Assembly: GCF_963966145.1 (NCBI RefSeq) | Contig: NC_091049.1 | Span: forward strand, 14,136,001-14,200,000 | From: Tenebrio molitor | Taxonomy: Eukaryota > Arthropoda > Insecta > Coleoptera > Tenebrionidae | Length of the DNA: 64,000 nt | Direction: 5' to 3' | Notes under the pieces: generated by a model | The model's input: only the letters and a program-made list of their open reading frames with translations | What the model was told of the DNA's origin: nothing | Databases searched by the model: none | Part shown: piece by piece, positions 11,093-22,395 of the stretch | Numbering within the stretch: the stretch's first letter is position 1 | Layout of the letters: each line of letters starts with the position of its first letter | Program-made: the position numbers and the translations under genes

Positions 11093-13331
11093 ATATACTA
11101 TTCTCTACGACTATTAAAGAATGAATACATTCTTGTCGGATATTCAACGAAAGAATTACGAGTATATCAATTCCACACCCAGTGACAGGAAGTATTAAAA
11201 CCCACGGCGCGGCTGTCGGCCAATCCATCCCTCGTATTTACATTCTATCACCGGTAGATCATCGATCGGCCCAATTTTAATTGTCAAATATTAAAAGTCA
11301 AAGTAAATTTAATTTTCAAAGATTGTTTTTTCTTGGTATAGTCGTGGAGAAAGTATGTATAGTCTTCAACTCGTATATAGTGGCTATTATTCAATCGGAC
11401 AATTCTACCACTCGCCTACGACTCATGTTGGAATTTTCGTCCTCTTAAATAATAGTCATCATTATACGTTCGTTGAAGGATGTACTATTCCATAACACCT
11501 AATATCACATTAATCATAACACGTGTTATAATTGGTGAGAGAATGTAATTAATGAACGCTAACAGAAAATACATTTTTTTAAATGTCAAAAATTTTAAAC
11601 GATCTGTCAGTTTGACAGTAAATAATTACAGTTACAGGATACCCAATGCAACATTTTTTTGAAGTTTTCTTCTCAATTAACTTTTGAATCTCTTCCTCGC
11701 TAGCATCTCCCCATCAATGGTGATCTACTGGCCTACTGGTTGAAACGTTTTCTGGTTAACAGCACTACTTTCTGACTCCGACGCGTCCATTGAAACTTTC
11801 TGTCACTTTGACATTAACCAATTTTATTCTTTAAAAATATGCGGTAATAAAATTATCATCGATGTGATAGTCTCGTCTGCCTCTTTGTTACTGTATTTTA
11901 ACCAATGAAATTAATCAAAAATGTACCATGTGAGACGTGAATTATATTCTCAGAACTATACAGGGTGTTAGGAAATGCTTTAGCAAAAATTCACGGGTAA
12001 TTTTTTGACGTCAAAAATGGTCGAAAACCTCTATACCATTTTTTCATAAAATGTTTAGTTCCTGGAAAAATTATGATTACACACTTGTTGAGAATCACTG
12101 ATTTGTTATTAACATTTTTTCGCGCAATCGTGTTGTTATAGCTACTTACAATTGTTGTTGACACAATCTGAAAGTTGAACGTAACAACCCTAATGCTGTA
12201 AGTAAATAACGACACCGATACCTACTGAGGTAAGTAATTAATGACATTAATGTCTACAAAATATTCCTGTCAAAAAATTACTTCGAAGCCATTTTTTTCG
12301 TATAAGCAATTTTGCGAAAAACGTTGTGGGATATATGGTTAGCAAGTGGCATAACAGAATCTCGAAAGTTTGTCGATTCTGTTATAAAGCACTTCCTAAT
12401 CTTACGAGTATATCCCAATATACTAGAAACTAACAAAACAGTTGATTTCAAAATGTGCTCATGGCTCAATTGTATTTTTTACTAGTAGTCTGGTTTCTGA
12501 TTATTTTGATCGAGTTCAAATCCCGATCAGAGAAAATTTCATTTCATTTAGAACTTAGTTTCCTATCATAAAGATATGCGGGAAGATATCCACAGCGTAG
12601 AACGCAGCCTATCAATATAAAAGAAGATCCAAAAACACACAGTTTTATTTAAATGTTTATTAATTATTTTAATCAAAAAGAAATAAATAAAAAGAAATCA
12701 AAGTCTCTTCATCTAAATATCATTTCGTATAAATTTTTTTCGCACATATTGTAGGTTCTCAGGCGGTTTTCTTTTTCAAAATCAATAAACAGAACAAATA
12801 TGTTGATAAAAACTAACTTGTAATAAATAGAAGTAATGCCTGGAAACTTAGAGCACAGACTTAACTAAATACAAACGAAAATTAAATAGGAAAATAATCA
12901 TTTAAGTGGCGACCTGCTGACCTAATTGAAATGGTCAGGAGCCGCAACTGGTATTGAAAACTATTTATTGCGGTAAAAATACCATCGTATGGGCAACCAA
13001 CTCCAATAGGTGTATAAAAAACGTTATTGATTACGTTGTTAGACACGCATGAACGCGTGTCAATAACCTACTTATTGTTGTTGTCTTGTTAATTGTTATT
13101 GTTGCGTTAGCAGTCGCAGTAATGTTACATAGTGTGACGCAACAACATTCTGAATAAATTATGACGTCGATAATTTAACTAGTTTTTCTTCTTTCTTTCC
13201 CCCATGTAACAAAACATGCTATCAACACTCAGTACCACTAAATAGGTGTTGGGGCCGGATAACTACTTACGCTATATTGTGTAATAATTTGCACGTTTGT
13301 ATGAAAGATAAGCCCAAAGCAATTAGATAAA
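11093..13331. other. Non-coding AT-rich DNA with weak repeat traces
   Basis: No supported gene. A CAGGGTGTTAGGAAATG motif at 11961-11977 resembles the ends of insect DNA elements that begin CAGGGTG, but no matching right end was found. Short minus-strand frames near 12.0-12.5 kb show no domain. Confidence 0.4.
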
Positions 13332-13670
13332 TGTAAAAAGTTCGTTGTACTTCTTTTTAGTTATTTTTAATTTGTACTTCGGTATCTTTGAATTTGGCGC
13401 GCGCGACATGTGACGACAAAGATGGCGGCGTGTCGTTGTTAGCCTGTAACAAGAGAGGGGACCAACCTTCGAGATCGTTCGAAACGAAAGAAAGCGAGTA
13501 ATAGCTTTAATGCCGTTTCTCTTGTTACAGGTAAGATTGTTTTATATTGTAAATAAATTTGGTGATGGGTAGATTAAGAAAAATTGTTAGGTAGCAATAA
13601 AAAACTCTTGTTACAGGAGAAACACAATATAGTTTTTATTCGCACTTCACGACGACGCAGAAACATTATA
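13332..13670 (+). repeat. 5' LTR
   Basis: Starts TGTAAAAAGTTCG and ends ACATTATA (an imperfect TGTAA/TTATA inverted pair). It contains a GGCGCGCGCGAC motif near 13397 and AATGCCGTTT at 13509-13518, which is complementary to the ten bases directly after the LTR. If transcription starts near 13509, U3 is about 177 bp. The start is inferred, not seen. Confidence 0.93.
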
Positions 13671-13680
13671 AAACGGCATT
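13671..13680 (+). other. Candidate primer-binding site, possibly self-primed
   Basis: The ten bases immediately after the 5' LTR (AAACGGCATT) are the exact reverse complement of 13509-13518 inside the LTR. I recognise no common tRNA 3' end here. In Tf1/sushi-type elements the 5' end of the RNA folds back onto a site at this position and primes reverse transcription. Confidence 0.45.
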
Positions 13681-13703
13681 TCTACAGCTAGTTTGCGAGA
13701 AGG

Positions 13704-14846
13704 ATGGATAAATTAAGATTTGAATTTGTGGTGAAATCTGGGGATGATGCAAAAACAAATATAATTTGCATAACGTCGATCACGGAAAGCAGTGGACGAA
13801 TTTTCATCATTCCGGAAAAACTCCAACCAATAAAATTACATGAGGCGATTATAAAAACTCAGGTTTACCAAAAAGTAAAAGCTACACTACAAAAGAGACA
13901 CGATAAAAGACAGGTGTGGATCTCATTGACAAAAGAGATAAGTAGAGCATATATAGATGAAGATGGAAACATGCAGTGTATGGACTATTTGCTAGAAGAA
14001 GTAACACCGACAACCCAGCAAGAGGCGCCTAGTGCTGGTATTTCAGAAGAGGCGTTAACAAGAATCCTAGAAAGTTTCACTGAAAAGAAAAACGATATTC
14101 CTCAACGCCATAATATAAAAAAATTGTCAGAAAAGTTTGTGATAGAAAAATTCACTACAAGAACCTCAAACGTATCTCAATGGATGTTTATTTTTGAAAG
14201 TGAATGTACTCGTCTAGGAATTGAAGAAAATATTGAACGAATTGAAGTCCTAAGGTTGTTTCTGGAGGAGTCGTGCCTGGACTGGTACAGTTCCATGCTT
14301 ATAAAACATACGATAAACTCAAAATGGTCGACATGGAGAGATAGTTTTTGTGAAACGTATGCGGACAAAGGATGGACATCAGTCAGATATGCGATACTAT
14401 TCAAATATATGCAAGGCTCATTGTTGGAATACGCGTTGAAGAAAGAAAGACTTTTATTGGAAGTAAATAAGTCAATAGATACACCCACTCTAATAGATTT
14501 GATCGCTACGGGGCTACCAAATTTTATATCTGATAAAATCGATAGAAAGAGCCTGAAGGAAACTAACGACTTATTTAATAGCATCAGAGGGTTGGAACAT
14601 TTAGTAAATAAGAAGAATTCGGAAAAGAAGATGACGGGTTCTGAAAATAAAACCAAAGCAAAAAACGGAAAAGACAAACCATGCAGAATTTGTGAAAAAG
14701 GAAACAAAGGGATCCGTTATCATCCCGAGTCCTCGTGCTGGTTCCAAAACAAAAGTAACGATGGACCAAAAAGAGATCAAAGAAAACATGTTAACAATTC
14801 TGAATTAGAAACAGAATTAAACGAAATGGATCCAAAAAACTTGTAA
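13704..14846 (+). CDS. Gag of the Ty3/gypsy element
   Basis: A 380-residue frame starts 34 bp after the LTR. The middle (about residues 155-300) has the helical capsid-type pattern of retrotransposon Gag (VSQWMFIFESECTRLGI, LEESCLDWYSSML, WSTWRDSFCETY). The C-terminus is Lys-rich with one zinc-knuckle-like CRIC...H...C motif (CX2CX9HX4C, about residues 330-348), which would bind genomic RNA. The N-terminal ~150 residues are unusual and unassigned. It ends in TAA two codons after an A_AAA_AAC heptamer (14834-14840), a -1 frameshift signal leading into pol. No internal stop. Confidence 0.85.
   Translation: MDKLRFEFVVKSGDDAKTNIICITSITESSGRIFIIPEKLQPIKLHEAIIKTQVYQKVKATLQKRHDKRQVWISLTKEISRAYIDEDGNMQCMDYLLEEVTPTTQQEAPSAGISEEALTRILESFTEKKNDIPQRHNIKKLSEKFVIEKFTTRTSNVSQWMFIFESECTRLGIEENIERIEVLRLFLEESCLDWYSSMLIKHTINSKWSTWRDSFCETYADKGWTSVRYAILFKYMQGSLLEYALKKERLLLEVNKSIDTPTLIDLIATGLPNFISDKIDRKSLKETNDLFNSIRGLEHLVNKKNSEKKMTGSENKTKAKNGKDKPCRICEKGNKGIRYHPESSCWFQNKSNDGPKRDQRKHVNNSELETELNEMDPKNL
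14834..14840 (+). promoter_or_regulatory. Programmed -1 frameshift heptamer between gag and pol
   Basis: A AAA AAC lies in the gag reading frame (CCA AAA AAC), one codon before the gag stop. The -1 frame from here is open through the protease and joins the pol frame. This fits the X XXY YYZ rule for retroelement frameshifting. A stimulatory downstream RNA structure was not assessed. Confidence 0.7.
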
Positions 14847-17800
14847 TTCCACCATTAATCAAAATTAAAGTATTGCTGAATGATACTTCAGAAATTTCGG
14901 GAATTTATGATTCAGGTTCAAACGTTTCTTTGATAAATTCGAAATTATTATGTTTAAAAAAAAACCCGATTAATAAAAATAAAAAAAATGCAAACTTAAA
15001 AACGATTAATGGTGTGAAAAAAACAATAGGAATGGTAACTTTAAAGATTAAGATTTTTGATATTGAAAAAAGCATTAATGTTTTTGTGATAGATGGAAAG
15101 GATTTCGATTACGATTTTTTAATTGGACTAGATTGCATAAAACAGTTCCGTCTAGTTCAGGATGAAAAATTAGAAATTTCCCAAAAAATCCAAAAAAAAC
15201 CCACAAAGGGAGAACAGACAGAGAAAACGAATGCCACAAATCAAGAAGTAATTCCGGTCTTGTCAGGTAACAACGTTGAAGGAAAACAAAATTTACAAAA
15301 TACTAATAGAGAGGTGGATATCCAAAGGAATACTAGGGATGAAATAAATGGTGAATACGAAATAAATTTTAATGAACACATTGAAGCGGTAAATTTTGAC
15401 ATTTCAGTAAATCATCTAAACTTTCAGCAACAGTCGGAAATAGAAGAATTAATATACAAATATAGATCACTCTTTGCTAAAGATAAATATGATATAGGCA
15501 TTGTGAAAGGTTATGAGGCACGTATTGATCTATTAATAGATAAATATTGTAGTAAAAGACCATATAGGTGCACTATTGAGGATAAAAAAGAAATAGAACA
15601 ACAGGTGTCGAAATTATTACAAAAAAATCTAATCTAGTCCTTTTGCTGCCCCAGTAACGCTGGCCTATAAAAAAGAAGAAGGAAAAAGATCAAGATTATG
15701 TATAGACTTTCGCGATTTAAATAAAATTGTAGTTCCTCAGTCACAACCCTTTCCACTAATCGAGGATCTGATGGTTAAAACGAGAGGATGTAAATTTTTT
15801 TCAACGCTGGACATAAACTCCGCATTCTGGTCAATTCCTTTGAAGATTGAAGATAAGCAAAAAACAGCATTCGTTACTCAAGAAGGGCATTTTCAGTGGA
15901 CATGTTTACCGTTTGGTTTAAAAACCTCACCAGCAATTTTCCAAAGAATTTTAAGTACAATTATAAGAAAACATAAGCTATCGGATTTTACTGTTAATTA
16001 TATAGATGATATTTTGATCTTTTCTAGAACATTTGCAGAACACATTGATCACTTATCATTGCTGTTGGAAGCAATTTTGAAGGAAGGCTTCAGACTGAAA
16101 TTTTCAAAATGTAACTTCGCACAAGACTCGGTAAAGTATTTAGGACATATAATCAAAAACGATACAATTAGTCCACTGAAGGATAATTTAATTGCTATAA
16201 AAGATTTTCCTGTCCCGAAAACACAGAAAAATGTCCGACAGTTTTTAGGAAAAATAAACTTTTATGGAAAATACGTACCCAACATATCGATTACATTAGA
16301 TCCGTTACATAATTTACTGAGATAAGGACAGAAATTCATCTGGTCCGAAAAATGTCAAAAATCATTTGAGGCAATAAAAGGATTGCTTTGTTCGACACCT
16401 ATTTTAGCGATCTTTGATCCAAATTTACCGATACACATTTACACGGACGCGAGTATACAGGGCATAGGAGCTGTCTTGAAACAACCACAACGAAATGGAG
16501 AAGAGAACCCATGCGCCTATTTTTCAAGAAAACTGAGCGACACTCAGAAAAGGAAAAAAGCGGTATATCTGGAGTGTCTGGCAATAAAAGAAGCAGTGAA
16601 ATATTGGCAGCACTGGCTCATGGGGAAAAAGTTTACAGTCTACTCCGATCACAAACCCCTAGAAAAAATGACCATCAAGGCTAGAACGGATGAAGAACTC
16701 GGAGACTTAACATATTATCTATCTCAGTTTAATTTCGAGGTAGTATACTCTCCAGGGAAATACAACTTGGAAGCAGATTGTTTGAGCAGAAACCCAGTAT
16801 TGGAACCACTTGAAAATCAAGACGAATGTTTAACAATCGTTAACTTAGTCAAGCTAAAGGACATCCAGCATGATCAAAAAGAAAACAGTGATATAAAAAA
16901 TAATAAACACAAACTAAACTTACGAGTAAAAGATACAATATATTATAAACAGATGGGGAAAAAGGAAAAGATAATACTGTCGGAGGAATTTAGTAAAAAA
17001 TTAATAGAAAATATACACTACATTTATTGTCATATAGGCATAAAACAAATGGAAAATATAATTAAACCATTCTATACAGCACAGAACCTAACACGCAATA
17101 TCAAAGCAATCTGTGAAAACTGCGAAACCTGCATAAAAAACAAATCTAGAGGGAAATATAGATTTGGACTAATATCTCACTTAGGTCCTGCTACTCACCC
17201 TTTTGAGATAGTATCCATAGACACCATCGGGGGATTCGGTGGCTCGCGTTCCACAAAAACATATTTACACCTTCTTGTAGACCACTTCACGAGATACGCT
17301 TTCATTTTGACTTCGAAAACTCAGAATTCGAGTGATTTTATAAAACTGGTTCGACGAGCTTCGGAAGGCAACAAAATTGGTATGATTCTATCGGATCAAT
17401 ATCCAGGTATAAACTCAAAAGACTTTAAAAAATTTTTGAACGAAGAGAATATACCCATCGTTTTCACGGCAGGCACCATTCTCAAATGGTCTGAATGAAA
17501 GGCTTAACCAAACGCTAGTTAATAAAATTAGATGTAAGGTAAATGAAACAAAGGTAAAATTGGCCTGGACGACCATAGCACAGGAATGCACGAGAAGATA
17601 TAACGAAACGGAGCACACGGTGACAGGATTTTCCCCTAAATATTTATTGGAAGGAAAAAATATTGATATATTACCAGATGAATTAAAACGCGAAAAAACT
17701 TACATTGATTTCCTTCAAGATAGAAAACTCGCATTGGAAAATACAAAAAAAATCACATACATATAACAAACAACGATTTGACAAAAACAGAAGAAAGTGC

Positions 17801-18010
17801 GAGTTAAAAGTAGGAGATTGGGTGTATGTTGAAAACGGAAACCGATTAAACAGAAAAAAATTAGACGAATTGAAGATTGGGCCATATAAGATTCTAGAAA
17901 AGTTTTCAAACTCTATATACAGGGTAGACACGGGCCACAGGAAGTCGGAATCAAATCTTTTCCATGTCACAAAACTTGTTCCGGTTCTGGATTACGTGAA
18001 TCAAACTTAA
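14841..18010 (+). pseudogene. Pol polyprotein (protease, RT, RNase H, integrase), disrupted
   Basis: Protease: IYDSGSNVSLI (14903 on). RT: PFAAPVTLAYKK, RLCIDFRDLNK, TLDINSAFWSIPL, TCLPFGLKTSPAIFQ and the catalytic NYIDDILIFS (16000s). RNase H: IYTDASIQGIGAVL and VYSDHKPLEKM. Integrase: HHCC zinc finger region (IYCHIGIKQM, CENCETCIKN), catalytic VSIDTIG, LSDQYPG and a C-terminal VGDWVYVEN...IGPYKILEKF domain. Breaks: a frame change with a small gap near 15635, TAA at 16323-16325, a frame change near 17485 (at the end of the catalytic core, before NGLNERLNQTL), and a slip in an A-run near 17750. The encoded order is complete but this copy cannot make a full Pol. Confidence 0.88.
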
Positions 18011-18043
18011 ATTTATAAATGTATATATGTATGTTTTTCCATG

Positions 18044-18055
18044 CAGGGGGGGAGA
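18044..18055 (+). other. Polypurine tract
   Basis: GCAGGGGGGGAGA-type purine run directly before the 3' LTR, the usual primer for plus-strand DNA synthesis. Confidence 0.85.
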
Positions 18056-18394
18056 TGTAAAAAGTTCGTTGTACTTCTTTTTAGTTATTTTTAATTTGTA
18101 CTTCGGTATCTTTGAATTTGGCGCGCGCGACATGTGACGACAAAGATGGCGGCGTGTCGTTGTTAGCCTGTAACAAGAGAGGGGACCAACCTTCGAGATC
18201 GTTCGAAACGAAAGAAAGCGAGTAATAGCTTTAATGCCGTTTCTCTTGTTACAGGTAAGATTGTTTTATATTGTAAATAAATTTGGTGATGGGTAGATTA
18301 AGAAAAATTGTTAGGTAGCAATAAAAACCTCTTGTTACAGGAGAAACACAATATAGTTTTTATTCGCACTTCACGACGACGCAGAAACATTATA
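18056..18394 (+). repeat. 3' LTR
   Basis: Same length as the 5' LTR and nearly identical; one A/C difference is visible in the run following GGTAGCAATAAAAA. It is followed by the TAAA target copy. Confidence 0.93.
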
Positions 18395-18521
18395 TAAATT
18401 TAATACCTACTGCGATAGCGCTCTTACTATTTAGTATTAGTTTGAAAATGCGAAGTAACCTCTAGGAAATATGCTTTAAAACAAGGAAACCGCATTGGTG
18501 TACGTTTTATAAAACATGATA

Positions 18522-18717
18522 TACAAGGGTGTATTTTAAAAATGTGCGGACATTTTACCTACGAGGTTGTGGGACAACGTACAAGACGAAAAGCAATTAA
18601 AAAATTGTACCTCAAGAATTAAATGTCATTTTATTTTTTGAATATTTTTTCCGAGTTCTACATGAAGCCTGTAGCTCGTGGTTAAAATTATTCCGTGCAT
18701 TTCAATTACACCCTGTA
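18522..18717. mobile_element. Short TIR element (about 196 bp)
   Basis: Ends TACAAGGGTGTA and TACACCCTGTA are near inverted repeats. An internal segment (TTCTACATGAAGCC.GTAGCTCG) recurs at 37503-37535 in a degraded copy. Non-coding MITE-like family with an apparent TA at the ends. Confidence 0.6.
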
Positions 18718-18981
18718 TTCATAATACAGACGGTCTATAAAAGAATGTGGGATCGCAAAGGGCTCTGGAACTAATTGCAAATTGTCAAATATTCACAAAA
18801 TGTAAACAAAAAGTCAAATACGTAATTTGTTGAGACTGTTGGAACCTATCAATAATGCAGTTCATTAATTTACTTTTATTTAATTTTTTTGTAAGTATTT
18901 GTGACCCAAAATGGGACAGGGACTGCACCGGGCTCTCAGGGTTTTGTCGCGGCACTAGGGTGGATTCGTTAATGGGCGCCA

Positions 18982-20063
18982 GGCAACTAATTCGGGAGCG
19001 ATTGTGATCTTGCCCAGTTGCAAGGACAAGTGCTCTAATTGTTGGGCGTCGGAAAATAAAAAAAATTATTTCGTTTGAAATAAAAGGGTGTTCTTTAATG
19101 TCTTTTAGAACAATCCAAATGGTAAAGATTAAATGAGGCGTTGTATATGGACTGGTTCGTAAAATGGAACTAAATGGATTTCAATGAATGAAAATGAACT
19201 TTTGTTGAAACGTGATGCAATTGAACTAGTCCATATGGCATTCAAATTATGGTGCTTATTCGGTTTCTTAAGAAAAGCTTTTCCCTTATATTAACCTTGT
19301 AACTTAATTATTTATTCTAATGATTTGACAAAACTAGTTATGAATTAAGTGTCCGCTCTTGTCGAACGCTTTAACAAGTCGGCGGTTTTTCCGAGCCTAC
19401 AAAACGTTGTTCGATTGATAATGAAAATGAAAAATTTGCTTGAATTACTCCAGTGAAATGATATTTACAATAACTCGCTTTTGAAAGAGACTCTAAACAA
19501 AAATGTTGATGAACTTGATGTATTCGATAATTTAAACTAAATTGAGAATTCCCAAAAAAAATGAGCAAAATTGTGAATATAAGTAATTATGAGAATTTAA
19601 ATAATATTGAGAAGCGGGAAATTCGAGGTGTCCTGCTCGTTTAACGTCGCGTCGTACGAAACGAAATTGATACTAGATTTTGCGATTTATCTGAAGAGAC
19701 ATGGGGTCGAATCCTCGAAGGTGTCCTTGACTTTTTCTGATGTGCGGCGATGCGCTAGCGTTCCTTATTTTGGGGATGGTTTGACGATAGGTCCGACTAG
19801 GACGATGACGACGATAAGATGCTCGATTTCGATATTCTTGACGTCAGTGTTTCAGTGCGGGACCAGTTCACGGACATCACGGACGGGACACGGTGCCTTC
19901 CTTGACGCTTTCAGGGATAGGCACCAACGGGTTCGTGACTCCAAGAAGGATGCGGTGCAATGCACCACCGACCAAGGCCATGAGGTGACGTAGCCGATAT
20001 GTTGCGCAACGGGATGTCGTCCTCTACGCAACGTTACGAAACTTGATATAATGTAATATAACA
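18982..20063 (-). repeat. Possible LTR, minus orientation
   Basis: On the minus strand a purine-rich AGGGGTGGCA precedes a TGTTATATTAC start at 20063. A TGGCGCCC, the classical retroviral/gypsy primer-site core, sits at 18981-18974 on the other side. The 1.08 kb between could be one LTR with internal sequence on both sides. The expected CA end is absent and no second copy is in the window, so this is tentative. Plus-strand frames here (e.g. 19607-19993) have no recognised domain. Confidence 0.3.
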
Positions 20064-20071
20064 TGCCACCC

Positions 20072-20420
20072 CTAATGAATGACGTTAGTACCGAAAATGC
20101 AAATGTCTCGGTAATTACCTTTCCGCTGAAAGGGGCGACTAAACGATATGCCCTCGACGAAGAACTCGAACACTTCGATGCTCCTTTCGAACGACGAACG
20201 AAACGATAATCCGGTTGCTCCGGACGGTACTGAATTTTGACCGAACTACCCCTATCGAACGATATTAGTAACGAGAATTTGCAAAAGTGCTGTAATTACC
20301 TCTCCGGGTGCGAGGGGTGACTGGACCACGAGCCAAAAATTCGCAGAAGACGCCTTGGCGGCTCTCGACGAAATGCCTCTCGAATTTACGGTAATTCGGC
20401 ATCGCCGAATGGTACTTAAG
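20072..20420. repeat. Two diverged tandem units of about 175 bp
   Basis: Two successive blocks share the order GTTAGTA(C/A)CGA..., GTAATTACC, a pyrimidine-rich block, GGGG(C/T)GACT, and later a CGG..GGTACT. The second begins near 20250. Non-coding; probably part of the neighbouring retroelement's untranslated DNA. Confidence 0.45.
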
Positions 20421-21614
20421 TTTGGATTGGAATACCACTCTCCGCGATGATTGCGAATTCCGATCACTTCACCCAAAAATCGCTTGTCGCGACGTGCGGC
20501 ACAGCCGCCCGATCGGCGGTCGCCGACCGGGTCCTTCTAAAAATTCCGTCTTCCGTTCACGATCCGTTTTTTTGATACCCTCGCTTCGAGGAGTTGCGTG
20601 GCGCAAAATGATTGACCCTTATTTTCCCTCGCAATAAGGCGTTCCGATGTTTGCACGGACAGCGCACCAAATGACCATTTCCGGCGGTACTACACGTGCG
20701 CTCTCGATTGACAGATGAACGATCATGGCGCCGCGCCGGTTTGTTTACCTTTCGATTTCACCGACCGGAAAAATTGCAGGTGTTGTTGCGGTAAAGTGTC
20801 GGTGAGTCCGCGCGTATTTCACGTCAGATGCTAACAGTCATTTCCCGTAGGGTCTTGAAAAGTTAGGACACACAAAAACAAAAGAAGAAGGTAGGAGAAA
20901 AGAAGAGAAGAAGATAACGTTCCGGCAAGTCACGAAAATGAAAGGAAAGCGAAACCAACTTTGCCGTACGGTTACCTATAGCTGAGAAAAAAGAATTAAA
21001 GAAAAAGGAAAGGAAAAAAAGAAAATGGGAACGATAAAAAGATGGGCCGCAGCTAGACAACCCAGAGGCGTGAAGCCACCTCAGCTTGACATTGTGGGGC
21101 TAACGCGTGTTCTTCCAGCCGCCCCGTGTGGCTGGCAGAGTTTCGACGAAAGATGAATCAACAAAAAAACTGAAAGATCTTGAAACGAGCGTCCCGAAAA
21201 ATGTCACGGAAGGTGGGCGCGTCGCGTTGACATGTGACGTTGTCATCTCTGTCTTTTACGCTTTCTTTGCTAGCTCCAGGTGTTTGAGCAGCGTTGTTAT
21301 GGTCCCGCGTGCATTTGAAGGATCACTTGGGCCTCCTACACCGGCTGAAAAAAATAGTGGCATTTTGTCATGCTACATATTAATTTTGTCAAGCTAGGCA
21401 ATAGACAACCACTAAGACCAGTTTGTTCTGGGGTTGCATATCGTAGATCAGACTAATATTCGATTTCTGGTGAAAGAGTCGGTACACTTTCAAAGCCTAC
21501 TTCGATGCCACAATCATTTATAGACACTCTGTACGTTCATCACAGTATAAATTTAAATTTTTGAGGCCGGTGTTTTAGTGTTATTTTAATAAACGTTTAA
21601 GATTTGGTTAATAG
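20421..21614. other. No recognisable gene
   Basis: GC-rich to 20.8 kb, then purine-rich (20865-21050), then mixed sequence. Frames up to 96 codons exist but none has a recognisable domain. Treat as non-coding, possibly retroelement untranslated DNA. Confidence 0.4.
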
Positions 21615-21945
21615 TTATTAACATTAAAGTACGGGAGGTGAATTTTCCGGCACGACAACTATAGTTGATTTCATATAAATGTTCATCAAGTGAGCTGGGA
21701 ATGTGTAAAAGTACCTTTAGTTTAGTTACATTACAAAAGTCACATTACGACCGATCAGTTATGGGTTATATCCAATAAATCTTTACTTGGTAAAAATACA
21801 AAGACAAAAACAAGTAAAACTTACTTTAATTTAATCAGTAAAAAACGTAACACTGCTTTTGAAATCAGCAATGCTAAAATGGACGAAAAAACTAACAAAT
21901 TATAAACAAGGTTCGTGCAGGGCAAGCAACTTTGAAAATCAAAGT
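21615..21945 (+). repeat. Two interspersed repeats joined
   Basis: 21615-21660 (ACGGGAGGTGAATTTTCCGG) matches the left arm of the palindrome at 33475-33590. 21660-21945 is the direct counterpart of the inverted repeat at 10565-10845. Their junction at about 21660 is within a few bases. Confidence 0.7.
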
Positions 21946-22395
21946 GTGACGTTCACTGGCGGCAGTGACGTCACGGGATTTGACGCCGTTCGGGTCGGTC
22001 GCGGTATGCCTCGAGCGCCAGTCCCTTTTTGCGGCTGTGGTGGGACGCCACACGGCCGGGGTAGCTTTTGCGGAGCGTACGGTGTCCGGGGGTCGGCTGT
22101 CAGGGCGCGGAAAAGGGGTAGTAAAACAAACAGGTGTCGCAACAAGGGGGCCTTTATTCACACTATGTACAGAAAGGGGTGTAGGTACCTGGTGGCGTGG
22201 GAACCTTTCGGGGACGGTGTCCGTGACCTGGAGGAGTGCTCCGGGCGGGTGTCGGAGGAGAACGCGGCTCGTACTTACTGTTGTTCCGGTCGGACCTGGA
22301 CTCTGCTGGCTCTTCTGTCTTTCCGGTCGGACCTGGACGCCGCTGGCTCTTCCTGCTCCGGTCGGAGGGAAAGGAGGGTGAAAGGGAACGGGATG

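Larger units (their letters stand above)
13332..18394 (+). mobile_element. Ty3/gypsy LTR retrotransposon, structurally complete, pol disrupted
   Basis: Two 339-bp LTRs (13332-13670 and 18056-18394) differ by about one base. They flank gag, protease, reverse transcriptase, RNase H and integrase in Ty3/gypsy order with no envelope gene. TAAA occurs on both flanks (13328-13331 and 18395-18398), the 4-bp duplication expected of this group. A G-rich polypurine tract abuts the 3' LTR. The LTR pair implies a recent insertion, yet pol carries several breaks. Confidence 0.93.

Noticed and set aside
11961..12480. A complete CAGGGTG-type DNA element
   Set aside because: Only one end is recognisable; no matching inverted end or target duplication was found.
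14177..14707. A 176-codon minus-strand frame opposite gag
   Set aside because: Antisense to the zinc-knuckle end and capsid part of gag; phenylalanine/serine-rich as expected from the reverse of Lys/Glu codons.
19607..19993. A 128-codon frame in the GC-rich region
   Set aside because: No domain, and it lies in a probable LTR or untranslated segment where frames are open by base composition.
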